From Hymenobacter terricola (GTDB lineage Bacteria; Bacteroidota; Bacteroidia; Cytophagales; Hymenobacteraceae): a stretch of 64,000 nt of DNA. Positions 19,410 to 28,020 of the stretch are shown piece by piece (the stretch's first letter is position 1; every line of letters begins with the position of its first letter). Under the pieces are notes generated by a model. It had not been told where the DNA came from. It saw only the letters and a program-made list of their open reading frames with translations, and did not search any database. The position numbers and the translations under genes were made by a program. The stretch spans positions 248,001 through 312,000 of the forward strand of contig NZ_JAGEMO020000003.1 of NCBI RefSeq assembly GCF_017921975.2, in the 5' to 3' direction.

Positions 19410-19928
19410 TTACCTTTTGGCGGTTGCCATGGGATGGGACTGCTTCATGGCCTTTTCGTTGATGCCAACTACATCGCCGGCCGCAACCAGCCACTGGCCG
19501 CTTTTTTTCACCAGCACCATCGACTCAATGCCCCGCCATGGGGCTTCTTTGTTCGTGCCCCGGTCGACCCCGTCCGGGGGGTACGAAACGCCGACGGCCA
19601 TCTCCTCATTCACCACCGCCACATCCGGGGTGATGGACCGCACCGTCAGGTTGGAGGGTTTGAAGGGCACGTTCCTGTACATCTTATTGAACAGGTCCAG
19701 ATGGCCCTGCACCACCTGCTGCTGGCCGCGCCAGTGCATGCCTATCGGGGTGATGAAGCTGACATCCTTGGTGGTGTAGGCGCTCATTTCCTGAAACTTG
19801 TGGTTGTTAAGGTTGGCATCCCAATGATTGATTACCGCCCGAATGGCTTTATCGTCGGCGGGCGCGAGCTGGGCCGCCGCCAACTGGCTGCATAAGAGGC
19901 TGCCGAGGCTTAGCAACAATGTTTTCAT
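19410..19928 (-). CDS. Exported SnoaL/NTF2-like protein
   Basis: The 172-residue protein starts with a signal peptide (MKTLLLSLGSLLCSQLAAAQ). It continues AVINHWDANLNNHKFQEMSAYTTKDVSFITPIGMHWRGQQQV, a pattern typical of SgcJ/EcaC- and SnoaL-like cone-fold domains (the DUF4440-type group). Such proteins bind small ligands or act as enzymes, and no activity can be assigned. The start at 19928 was chosen for the signal peptide; codons up to 20072 add nothing plausible. The 292-bp region upstream (to 20220) is AT-rich and presumably holds promoters for both divergent genes. Confidence 0.8.
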   Translation of the reverse strand: MKTLLLSLGSLLCSQLAAAQLAPADDKAIRAVINHWDANLNNHKFQEMSAYTTKDVSFITPIGMHWRGQQQVVQGHLDLFNKMYRNVPFKPSNLTVRSITPDVAVVNEEMAVGVSYPPDGVDRGTNKEAPWRGIESMVLVKKSGQWLVAAGDVVGINEKAMKQSHPMATAKR

Positions 19929-20220
19929 GGCGCTATGGGATAAAGGATGAAAAAAAACGCAAGTGGCGGCCCTTCGCTGCACGGCCGGAAAAAGTGTCGA
20001 TGCCGGTTCAGCAGTTCTGCTCCCGCCGAAGCGCCAATACCTGCTCAGGGCAATGCCAACCAATATATACAAAAATAATAATATTTAAACATAAAACAAG
20101 CCATTCTTATTGCCTCTGCTGCAACCGTAAATTGGTGGGAGCCAAGAAACCGGCAATATTTTTTTTTCAATCATTCCGGCCGCCTTTTCGTCTGTCCTTA
20201 TCACCACTCTATTCCAACCC

Positions 20221-21090
20221 ATGACCATTACCATTGCCCAACACTCCGCCCAGCCCCTCACCGTGTCCCGCCTCGGCTACGGCACCATGCGCCTCACCGG
20301 CCCCGAAATATGGGGCGAGCCGGCCGACCGGCCCCAGGCCCTGGAAGTGCTGAAAACCGCCATTGCGTCGGGTGTCACCTTCCTCGACACCGCCGACTAC
20401 TACGGCGAGGACATCACCAACCGCCTCATCGCCGAAGCCCTGCACCCCTACCCGGCCAACCTGGTTATCTGCACCAAAGTGGGCGCCACCCGCCGCCCCG
20501 ACAAAAGCTGGATTCCCTTCAATACCCCCGAAAACCTGCGCACCAGCATCGACAACAACCTGCGCACGCTGAAGCAGGAGCAGATTCAGCTGGTGCACCT
20601 GCGGCTGATTGGGCAAGGCGGCGTGCCGATGGAGGAGCAGCTCGGAGCCATGTTTGCCATGCAGCAGGAAGGCAAAATCCTGCACGTGGGGCTGAGCAAC
20701 GTGAGCCGCGCCGAGCTGGAAGCCGGCCTGAAGATGGGCGGGATTGCCACCGTCGAAAACATGTACGGCCACGGCCAGCGCACCACTATTAACCTGGGCC
20801 ACGGCGACAGCCAGGGCGGCGAGGAGGTGCTGAACCTGTGCGAGCAGCACGGCATTCCGCTGATTCCCTATTTCTCGCTGGTGAACTCGCTGCCCAAGGC
20901 CGACAACCAGATTGCGGAAATCGCGAAGAAGCACAACGCCACGGAAGCGCAGATTAACATTGCCTGGCTGCTGCACAAGTCGCCGTGGATTTTGCCGATT
21001 CCCGGCACATCGTCGCTGGCCCATTTGAAGGAGAACCTGAAAGCCGCCGAAATTCAGCTGAGCGCCGAGGACATGGCGTACCTGGGATAG
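20221..21090 (+). CDS. Aldo/keto reductase
   Basis: The 289-residue protein shows SRLGYGTMRLTGPEIWGEP, the catalytic aspartate and tyrosine in FLDTADYYGE, the lysine in VICTKVGATR and the histidine in QLVHLRLI. The C-terminal IPIPGTSSLAHLKENLKAA is the NADPH phosphate-binding segment. It is probably a cytosolic NADPH-dependent carbonyl reductase; the substrate is unknown. The gene is monocistronic, followed by an OmpA-type gene 100 bp later. Confidence 0.93.
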   Translation: MTITIAQHSAQPLTVSRLGYGTMRLTGPEIWGEPADRPQALEVLKTAIASGVTFLDTADYYGEDITNRLIAEALHPYPANLVICTKVGATRRPDKSWIPFNTPENLRTSIDNNLRTLKQEQIQLVHLRLIGQGGVPMEEQLGAMFAMQQEGKILHVGLSNVSRAELEAGLKMGGIATVENMYGHGQRTTINLGHGDSQGGEEVLNLCEQHGIPLIPYFSLVNSLPKADNQIAEIAKKHNATEAQINIAWLLHKSPWILPIPGTSSLAHLKENLKAAEIQLSAEDMAYLG

Positions 21091-21189
21091 GCAAGCACAG
21101 CAACTCCAAAAAGTCGTCGTGCTCAGCTGGTGTTCGCGCCAGCTGGGCATGGCGTTTTGGTTTTTCAAAAAGACCTATAATTTCGCGCC

Positions 21190-22257
21190 ATGAAACGCAG
21201 CTTTTGGTATGGCATCGGCGCCCTGCTGCTGGCAGGCCCGGTGCAGGCCCAATCCCTGGCGGGCATATGGCAGGGCGTAGAAGCCGAAACCCACCAGCCA
21301 GGGGCTTACTGGCCCTCGGTGCTTCGGGTGCAGAAAAGCAAGGGCAACGAGTTGTTCGGCATCCTCTACGAAGAGGTGGGCGGCAAGCCGGGCATCTCGG
21401 TGACGTTCCAGATGCAGGGCACGCGCACCGCCACCGGCATGCGCCTGGAGCACGGCGACAAGCTGAACGAAACCGGCCGCACGTTCGGCAGCTACTGGTG
21501 CGACGGCTCCATCACGTTCACCTACGACGCAAAGCTGGAGAAGCTGACGGGCCACGCCACTTACCGCCCGGTGGGCGACTGCAGCGTGGGCACGCTCACG
21601 TTTTATCGCGTCAAGCTGAAATCGGCCGCCACGGTGCCGGCCGGGGTTGAAAGCACCCTGCGCGTTTCGGGCCGCAACGTGCTCTGGTACGCCGATGCGG
21701 ACCTGAAACAGCCGGTAAACCCCGGCAATGCCTTCCGCACCAGACTCACGAAAACCACCACGTTCTACCTCACGCAGGGCTATTACCCCACCAGCCAAAG
21801 TGCCGTGGTGCCCATCACCATCACGGTGACCGGCACTCCCCCGAAGCCCACGCCCACGCCACCTCCGCCGGTGGCCACCGTGCGCCCCGACACCGTGCGC
21901 CCGGCGCCCGCTGCCCCCCTGCTGACGACTACGCCCGTGGTGCTGCCCACGGTGCTGTTCCGGGTGGGCAAGCCGGAGCTGCTGCCCGAGGCCGGCCCGG
22001 CCCTCGACCGACTGGCCGCCGAGCTGAAGGACCGGCCCACGTTGCAGCTGCGGGTGTCTGGCCACGCCGACCGGGTGGGCGAGCCCGATAAGAACCAGGT
22101 GCTGTCGGAGCAACGGGCCGAAGCGGTGAAGGCATATTTAGTGAAAGCCGGCATCGCGGCCGAACGCATCAGCACCGTTGGCTACGGCGACACGCACCCG
22201 CTCTACCCCTCGCCCGACGTGCGCAACCGGCGCGTGGAAGTGGAAGAAATGAAGTGA
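21190..22257 (+). CDS. OmpA-family protein with N-terminal exported domain
   Basis: The 355-residue protein has a signal peptide (MKRSFWYGIGALLLAGPVQAQ). A lipocalin-like or DUF-type domain (about 22-140) beginning LAGIWQGVEAE comes next, then an Ig-like segment of the kind found in gliding-type proteins (about 155-205). A Pro/Thr-rich linker with KPTPTPPPP (about 218-245) follows. The C-terminal OmpA domain (about 255-355) has RVSGHADRVGEPDKN, EQRAEAVKAYL and NRRVEVEE. It is probably periplasmic and held to peptidoglycan. The Pro-rich linker implies a spacer between envelope layers. Confidence 0.85.
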   Translation: MKRSFWYGIGALLLAGPVQAQSLAGIWQGVEAETHQPGAYWPSVLRVQKSKGNELFGILYEEVGGKPGISVTFQMQGTRTATGMRLEHGDKLNETGRTFGSYWCDGSITFTYDAKLEKLTGHATYRPVGDCSVGTLTFYRVKLKSAATVPAGVESTLRVSGRNVLWYADADLKQPVNPGNAFRTRLTKTTTFYLTQGYYPTSQSAVVPITITVTGTPPKPTPTPPPPVATVRPDTVRPAPAAPLLTTTPVVLPTVLFRVGKPELLPEAGPALDRLAAELKDRPTLQLRVSGHADRVGEPDKNQVLSEQRAEAVKAYLVKAGIAAERISTVGYGDTHPLYPSPDVRNRRVEVEEMK

Positions 22258-22332
22258 TGCCGAGGACTGACTGTGCCGGAATCCTGGGCTGATTGTGCTA
22301 AACTTGTGGCCCCGCTCCCAATTTTCCACCTG

Positions 22333-23154
22333 ATGAATCCACTCAAACCGCTGGTCCTCGCGGCCATTTTGCTGGGCAGCAGCCGGCTTGCCGCGCAGGC
22401 CCAGGCCACCAGCCCGGGCTGGAATAACAAGCAGTGCGCCGTGGTGCTGACGTATGACGACGCCATCGACGTGGATTTGGACAACGTTGTTCCGGCCCTG
22501 GATTCGGCGAAACTGCGGGGCACGTTCTACCTCATTGGCTCCTCACCCGTCGTTACCAGGCGCCTCGGCGAATGGCGCCGGGCCGCCCAGCGCGGGCACG
22601 AGCTTGGCAACCACACCCTGTTCCATCCATGCGATGGCCGCCTGCCCAACCGCAGCTGGGTGAGCCCCGACCATGACCTGAGCAAGTACACCGTGGGCCG
22701 TGCCGTTGATGAAATCCGGGCCAACAACGTCTTGCTGAATGCCATCGACGGCAAAACCGCCCGCACCTTCGCCTACCCCTGCGGCGACCTGCTGATTGAT
22801 GGGGTGAATTATTACGACAAGGTCAAAACCGAATTCGTGGCGGCGCGCGGCGTGGCCCCCGGCTTGCTGACTGCCGCCCAGGCCAAGCTGGATAACATGG
22901 ACTGCTACTCCATCAACGGCCAGTAGGGCGACTACCTGGTGGACCTGGTGAAGCAGGCGCAGGCCTCGCACACGCTGCTGATTCTGGTGTTTCACGGCGT
23001 TGGCGGCGGGCACGCCATCAACGTGAGCCTGCCGGCGCACCGGCAGCTGCTGCGCTACCTCAAGGCGCACGAAAAAGACATTTGGGTGGCCCCGATGGTG
23101 GAAGTAGCCGAGAAAATCAGGGCTGAGCAAGGGCACGGCGCAGCCAAGCAGTAG
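22333..23154 (+). pseudogene. Polysaccharide deacetylase family gene with an in-frame amber codon
   Basis: The frame starts with a signal peptide (MNPLKPLVLAAILLGSSRLA). It continues with the deacetylase core: AVVLTYDDAIDVDLDN (metal-binding DD), GTFYLIGSS, RGHELGNHTLFHPC (HxxxH) and FAYPCGD. At 22924-22926 a TAG interrupts INGQ-stop-GDYLVDLVKQAQ. The same frame then continues for 75 codons with LLILVFHGVGGGHAINVSLP, the conserved end of the family, to a second TAG at 23152. A single base change would restore a 273-residue protein. The truncated product would lack the last catalytic strand. It is either a recent pseudogene, a sequencing error or a suppressed stop. Confidence 0.8.
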
Positions 23155-23297
23155 CCAACCGTCACGTCGCGGCGGCAGTCAGAACTTAACGAGGCCGCAT
23201 CCTACCCCAAAACGGGCAGCCGCACACCGGTGCGGCCGCCCACCGCACGGCCGCATTCCGAACTTGCACGCGATTACGGCCCGCCACCCACTAGCTT

Positions 23298-23879
23298 ATG
23301 CCCCACCAGCACTTCCTCATTCACAAGCCCTACGGCTACCTCAGCCAGTTTGCGGGCGAGGCCAAGAAGAAAAAGCTCGGCGACTTCCATGATTTCCCGG
23401 CGGGCATCATGGCTATTGGCCGGCTCGATGAGGACAGCGAAGGCCTGCTCCTGCTCACCACCGACGGCCGCATGAGCGAGCTGGTGCGCAGCAAAAAAGT
23501 GGAGAAGGAATACTACGCCCAGGTCGATGGCCTGATTGACGACGCCGCCATTGCGCAGCTCCAAACCGGAGTCGAAATCGGGATTCACAACGTGCGGTAC
23601 CTCACCGCCCCCTGCACCGCCCGCCGGCTCGACCCCGCTCCTGCCTTGGCCCCGCGGACCCGCAAAATCCGCGACGACCGCCACGGCCCCACCAGCTGGG
23701 TTTCCATCACCCTCACCGAGGGCAAATACCGGCAAATCCGCAAGATGACGGCCGCCGCGGGCTTCCCCACGCTGCGGCTGGTGCGGGTGCGGGTGGGCAG
23801 TATCTGGCTGGGCGGTCTGGCGCCGGGCGCGGTGGTGGAAGTAGCAGATTTTGGGATTGGTAATGAAGGTATGAAGTAG
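23298..23879 (+). CDS. rRNA large-subunit pseudouridine synthase, RsuA/RluE type
   Basis: The 193-residue protein has HFLIHKPYGYLSQF, the catalytic aspartate in IGRLDEDSEGLLLLTTDG, and TLTEGKYRQIRKMTAAAG near the C-terminus. These are the three signature blocks of the RsuA/RluB/RluE/RluF family. The short form without an S4 domain is like RluE, which modifies U2457 of 23S rRNA in E. coli; the target here is inferred. The neighbours are not related. Confidence 0.9.
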   Translation: MPHQHFLIHKPYGYLSQFAGEAKKKKLGDFHDFPAGIMAIGRLDEDSEGLLLLTTDGRMSELVRSKKVEKEYYAQVDGLIDDAAIAQLQTGVEIGIHNVRYLTAPCTARRLDPAPALAPRTRKIRDDRHGPTSWVSITLTEGKYRQIRKMTAAAGFPTLRLVRVRVGSIWLGGLAPGAVVEVADFGIGNEGMK

Positions 23880-23997
23880 CCTGCATTTGCTCAGGGCACG
23901 GCCGGGCAGCTTGCGGGTGTGGTCTTCAACGAATGGCAATTGAGATTACGGCAAGGTTATTTTATGCTGCATGCCTAACATTTTTGTTGCCTCGTCG

Positions 23998-24005
23998 TAT
24001 ATTTG
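23998..24005 (+). promoter_or_regulatory. -7 box upstream of the 44-residue peptide gene
   Basis: TATATTTG matches TAnnTTTG exactly and lies 36 bases before the ATG at 24042. It supports the reality of the small gene. Confidence 0.5.
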
Positions 24006-24041
24006 CATCAAATTATTTCCTGGGCTATTCCCGCCGTCATT

Positions 24042-24176
24042 ATGAAAAAGACCACTGCTTTCTCGTTTTCCTCGTTGCTGCTCCTGGGCGGCGTAACCTA
24101 CCTGGCTGCCAAACTGGCCGACCTGGACCTGACCTTCTTCTTCCACGGCGACGACGACCAGCACCACTACTGCTAA
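24042..24176 (+). CDS. 44-residue membrane peptide with acidic/histidine tail
   Basis: The ORF encodes MKKTTAFSFSSLLLLGGVTY, a hydrophobic helix, and then a short tail ending FFFHGDDDQHHYC. It could be a single-pass anchor or an uncleaved signal. The cluster of three Asp, three His and a terminal Cys could bind a metal. It is preceded by an exact TAnnTTTG box and followed 57 bp later by a clear terminator, so it has its own transcription unit. I do not recognise a family. Confidence 0.55.
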   Translation: MKKTTAFSFSSLLLLGGVTYLAAKLADLDLTFFFHGDDDQHHYC

Positions 24177-24233
24177 CCGCTATTTTATCGCTACACAGCA
24201 TCCTATCCCACTTATCCCGCTTATTTAGTGAGG

Positions 24234-24260
24234 AAGCCCGGCCCTTCAGCCGGGCTTTTT
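24234..24260 (+). terminator. Terminator of the small peptide gene
   Basis: The stem AAGCCCGGC/GCCGGGCTT has a 6-base loop, followed by TTT. Confidence 0.85.
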
Positions 24261-24418
24261 GGTTATACTTCCGGCCATTGCGACCGACTGCCACGGTTCG
24301 GCGCGGCTTTTGGAACTTTGCCGCGGCAACGGCGTAACCCGTTGAGTTGTTTTTTCACCGGCTGCCGGGCGCCGTTGCGCACCGCAACGCCCGCAGCCCC
24401 TACCCCACTCCTGGTTTT

Positions 24419-25045
24419 ATGAACCTTGATTCCCACCAAGCTCAGGTGAGCTACATCATTGGCCGCGACCTGGCCCGCAACTTTGCCCAGCAAGGCCTCG
24501 ACCTGGACGTGGACACCCTGGCCGGCGCGCTCAAAGAAGGCCTCCAGGGCCTCCCCAGCCGCCTCACGCAGGAACAAATGCAGGCCGCCATGCAACAATT
24601 GCAAGAGCAAATGGGCGGCCCCGAAGACGACACCAACCAAGAAACCGACACCATGAACAACAAAGCCGAAGGCGAAGCCTTCCTCGCCCAAAACACCAGC
24701 AAAGCCGGTGTTACCACCCTGCCCAGCGGCTTGCAGTACGAGGTAATCACGCAGGGCACGGGCCGCAAGCCCACCCTGGGCTCTTCCGTCACCACGCACT
24801 ACCACGGCACCCTGATTAACGGCACCGTGTTCGACAGCAGCTACCAGCGCGGCCAACCCGCCACCTTCCCCGTCAACGGCGTAATTGCCGGCTGGACCGA
24901 AGCCCTGCAGCTGATGCCCGAAGGCTCGAAATACCGCCTCTACATCCCCTCCGACCTTGCCTACGGCAAGCGCGGCGCGGGCCGCGACATCCCCGGCGAT
25001 ACCGCGCTGATTTTCGACGTGGAGCTGGTGAAAGTGAATAACTGA
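24419..25045 (+). CDS. FKBP-type peptidyl-prolyl isomerase
   Basis: The 208-residue protein has a helical dimerisation-type N-terminal domain (about 1-75, HQAQVSYIIGRDLARNFAQQ). It is followed by an FKBP domain with GSSVTTHYHGTLINGTVFDSS, PVNGVIAGWTEALQLMPEGS and IPSDLAYGKRGAG. The layout is that of FklB/Mip-like enzymes, which speed cis-trans isomerisation of Xaa-Pro bonds. No signal peptide is visible, so the cytoplasm is the likely location. The ATG at 24419 is preferred to a frame extension of 24 codons upstream. Confidence 0.92.
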   Translation: MNLDSHQAQVSYIIGRDLARNFAQQGLDLDVDTLAGALKEGLQGLPSRLTQEQMQAAMQQLQEQMGGPEDDTNQETDTMNNKAEGEAFLAQNTSKAGVTTLPSGLQYEVITQGTGRKPTLGSSVTTHYHGTLINGTVFDSSYQRGQPATFPVNGVIAGWTEALQLMPEGSKYRLYIPSDLAYGKRGAGRDIPGDTALIFDVELVKVNN

Positions 25046-25141
25046 GGGACTGCCGGGGCGGGGACCACCGTTTCCGCCACGACAACCACGGTTGCGCCCA
25101 CCTGGACGCACCCAACCCCAACTTTGGCTGTTTCTGAGCAG

Positions 25142-25807
25142 ATGAACGACCTCGAAGCCCAGCCACCCGCTGAAAATGCATCCGTGGCCCCGGAACAACT
25201 TTCCGGGGCCGCTTTGGTGCCTACGCTCACCGCAGCCAGTGGGCCAACCCCAGCATTCGGCCCAACTCCAGGGCCGCCGCCGATACCCGGGCTGCCCCCC
25301 CTCCCGCCCCTGCGAAGCGACGACGGACGGGTGGTGCTCACCGATACCACGCTTACAGTCAGGGAGCAGCCGTTTCTGCTGCTGGAGCTGGAGCGGGCCG
25401 AGCTCACGCCCGTGCGCTGGATTCTGTGGTACCTGCTGGGCGGGCTAGGGCTGGCTTTTGTGATGATTGCCTTTCTGCAAAACTGGCTGCACACCGGCCC
25501 GGCCATGCTGGGCATGGCCCTCACGGCGCTGCTGCTGGCCTACGGGCACCGCGGCACCAACCGCCTGCGCCTGCACCGGTTGGGCCGCGAAATGGTTAAT
25601 TTTGCCCTGCCCGGCGAAACACCGCCCTGGCAGCGCCTCACCGCCGAGGTGAACCGCCGCATCGCCCGCGTGCACGACCACGCCGCCCGCGAAGCCGCCG
25701 CCCTGCTCGCCGCGGCCGATGAAGCCACCCGCCAGGCGGCACTCGCGGCCCAGGCCGCCGCCGAAGCGGATGAGAATACAAATAATAACCCGCTGACTGT
25801 CAATTAG
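25142..25807 (+). CDS. Membrane protein with Pro-rich N-terminus (DUF6232-like, uncertain)
   Basis: The 221-residue protein has a disordered, Pro-rich N-terminal third (GPPPIPGLPPLPPL). A small domain beginning VVLTDTTLTVREQPFLLLEL comes next, then two hydrophobic helices (about 92-112 and 117-135). The Ala-rich coiled-coil-like C-terminus (AAREAAALLAAADEATRQAA) is last. The middle region resembles DUF6232 proteins only loosely. An upstream TTG at 25124 is possible, but the ATG at 25142 is the conventional choice. It lies 96 bp after the FKBP gene. Confidence 0.6.
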   Translation: MNDLEAQPPAENASVAPEQLSGAALVPTLTAASGPTPAFGPTPGPPPIPGLPPLPPLRSDDGRVVLTDTTLTVREQPFLLLELERAELTPVRWILWYLLGGLGLAFVMIAFLQNWLHTGPAMLGMALTALLLAYGHRGTNRLRLHRLGREMVNFALPGETPPWQRLTAEVNRRIARVHDHAAREAAALLAAADEATRQAALAAQAAAEADENTNNNPLTVN

Positions 25808-25857
25808 CGCTACTTTCGTGGGCCAATGCCGTAAGCACTTTCCGGTGGCTTGGCTGC

Positions 25858-25865
25858 TACCTTCG
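25858..25865 (+). promoter_or_regulatory. Probable -7 box of kup
   Basis: TACCTTCG lies 56 bases before the kup ATG. A second similar box, TACTTTCG, lies at 25811-25818 just after the preceding stop codon. Both differ from TAnnTTTG at one position. Confidence 0.4.
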
Positions 25866-25921
25866 CGCCCCGTAATTCATTTGTAGCCTCAATCTGCCGA
25901 TTATCGATTTTTACCGACCGC

Positions 25922-27880
25922 ATGGATTCTAAACATTCGCATACCGCCATTTCCGGGGCGGGGCTACTCATTGCCCTGGGCATTATTTACGGCGATATTG
26001 GGACCTCGCCGCTCTACGTGATGTCGTCCATCCTCAAGGGCGCCACGGTGCCGGATATGATTGACGCGCATCTGGTCCTCGGCGGCATTTCCTGCGTCAT
26101 CTGGACGCTCACGTTGCAAACCACCGTTAAGTATGTGCTGCTCACCCTCAACGCCGACAACAACGGTGAGGGCGGCATTTTCTCGCTCTATGCCCTCGTG
26201 CGGCGGCGCGGCACCTGGCTCTCGGCCGTGGCCATCATCGGCGGGGCTTCCCTGCTGGCCGATGGCGTGATTACGCCGCCCATTTCGGTGTCCTCGGCCA
26301 TTGAAGGCCTGAAAGCCGTGTACCCAACGCTCACGCAGGATGTTATTGTGTTCATTGTGATTGGCATCATCGCGGGCTTGTTTCTGCTGCAAAGCTTTGG
26401 TACCCAGATTGTGGGCAAAGCCTTTGGGCCGATTATGTTTCTGTGGTTCACCATGCTGGGCGTGTTGGGCATGAGCTGGGTTATTCAGAACCCCATCATT
26501 CTGAAGGCCTTCAACCCCTACTACGCCTACGATTTGCTGGCGCGCTACCCCCACGGTTTCTGGCTGCTGGGCTCGGTGTTCCTGTGTACCACGGGGGCCG
26601 AAGCGCTGTATTCCGACCTCGGCCATTGCGGCAAGGGCAACATTCGCATCAGCTGGACTTTTGTTAAAACCACGCTGCTGCTCAACTACCTGGGGCAAGG
26701 CGGCTGGTTGCTGACCCACTTGGGCGAGAAGCTGAACGGCCGTAATCCTTTCTATGAGCTGATGCCATCGTGGTTTCTGCTCATCGGGATTGGCGTGGCC
26801 ACCATCGCGGCCATCATCGCCTCACAGGCCCTCATCACGGGCTCCTTCACGCTGGTAGCCGAGGCCATTCGCCTCAATATGTGGCCGAAAGTGAAGCTAA
26901 ACTACCCCACCGATGTGAAGGGCCAGCTCTTCGTACCGAGCATGAACCGGCTGCTGCTGCTGGGCTGCATCGGGGTGGTGTGGTACTTCAAAAAATCAGA
27001 AAATATGGAAGCGGCCTACGGACTGGCCATCACGCTCACCATGTTGATGACCACGATTTTGCTTACGGTGTGGCTGCGGATGAAGAAAGTGGCCCTGCCG
27101 CTGGTCATTGCGTTTGCCACCCTCTACGGCATCATCGAAGGCGCCTTTCTGATTGCCAACATGCGCAAGTTTCCAAACGGCGGCTGGGTGTCGCTGGCCA
27201 TCGGGGCCACCCTCATGGGCGTGATGTACGTGTGGCTGAAGGCGTTCTACATCAAGCGCCGCCTCACGGAATTCGTGCGCCTGGAGCCGTACGTGGACGC
27301 GCTCAAGCAGCTCAGCGACGACGACTCCATCCCGAAATATTCCACCCACCTGGTGTTCCTGACCTCGGCCGAGCGCAGCACGGAAATCGAGCAGAAAATC
27401 ATTTACTCCATCTTCCAGAAGCGGCCCAAGCGGGCGGATATCTATTGGTTTATCCACGTCGACACGACCGACGAGCCCTATACCATGGAGTATAAGGTGA
27501 CGGAAGTGGCCAAGGATGACGTTTTCCGCATCAATTTCCGCCTCGGCTTTCGGGTGCAGCAGCGCATCAACCTCTATTTCCGCAAGGTGATTGAGGACCT
27601 TGTGCGCAACAAGGAAGTGGACATCACCTCGCGCTACGAGTCGCTGAGCAAGCAGCACGTCACCGGTGATTTCCGCTTCGTGGTGCTCGAGAAGTTCCTC
27701 AGCATCGAGAACGACTTCCCGACCATGGAGAAGCTCGTGATGCAGGCCTACTTCTACATCCGCCAGTTCATCGCCTCCGAGGACCAGTACTTTGGCCTCG
27801 ATACGTCGTCGGTGAAGGTGGAGAAGGTGCCGATGGTCATCGCGCCGGTGCGCGAGGTGGCGCTGAAGCGGATTAAATAA
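25922..27880 (+). CDS. kup: Low-affinity potassium transporter, KUP family
   Basis: The 652-residue protein has about 12 transmembrane helices in the first 430 residues and a C-terminal cytoplasmic domain of about 200 residues. Signatures are LGIIYGDIGTSPLYV at the N-terminus, NADNNGEGGIFSLYALVRRR, GALYSDLGH-like TGAEALYSDLGHCGKGNIR, and LMTTILLTVWLRMKK. It carries K+ with protons across the inner membrane. The ATG at 25922 (MDSKHSH) is preferred to a TTG 24 codons upstream, which lies over the promoter box. Confidence 0.95.
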   Translation: MDSKHSHTAISGAGLLIALGIIYGDIGTSPLYVMSSILKGATVPDMIDAHLVLGGISCVIWTLTLQTTVKYVLLTLNADNNGEGGIFSLYALVRRRGTWLSAVAIIGGASLLADGVITPPISVSSAIEGLKAVYPTLTQDVIVFIVIGIIAGLFLLQSFGTQIVGKAFGPIMFLWFTMLGVLGMSWVIQNPIILKAFNPYYAYDLLARYPHGFWLLGSVFLCTTGAEALYSDLGHCGKGNIRISWTFVKTTLLLNYLGQGGWLLTHLGEKLNGRNPFYELMPSWFLLIGIGVATIAAIIASQALITGSFTLVAEAIRLNMWPKVKLNYPTDVKGQLFVPSMNRLLLLGCIGVVWYFKKSENMEAAYGLAITLTMLMTTILLTVWLRMKKVALPLVIAFATLYGIIEGAFLIANMRKFPNGGWVSLAIGATLMGVMYVWLKAFYIKRRLTEFVRLEPYVDALKQLSDDDSIPKYSTHLVFLTSAERSTEIEQKIIYSIFQKRPKRADIYWFIHVDTTDEPYTMEYKVTEVAKDDVFRINFRLGFRVQQRINLYFRKVIEDLVRNKEVDITSRYESLSKQHVTGDFRFVVLEKFLSIENDFPTMEKLVMQAYFYIRQFIASEDQYFGLDTSSVKVEKVPMVIAPVREVALKRIK

Positions 27881-27942
27881 GGTCCATTTATTTAATGAAT
27901 CCCCGCAGGTTCGGCCGGATTTATTGTAATTCGGCATTATAC

Positions 27943-27978
27943 AAAAAAGCCCCGTGCTGTTGGCATAGGGCTTTTTTT
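27943..27978 (+). terminator. Terminator after kup
   Basis: AAAAAAGCCC and GGGCTTTTTT form the stem around a 15-base loop, with a further T run. Confidence 0.85.
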
Positions 27979-28020
27979 GGTCGTTACTCCCATTCTGCTA
28001 ACGCGCCGCAGCTACGCTTT

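Noticed and set aside
23933..24337. 134-codon ORF overlapping the 44-residue peptide gene
   Set aside because: It is Arg/Pro-rich, runs through a terminator and overlaps the better supported small gene in another frame.
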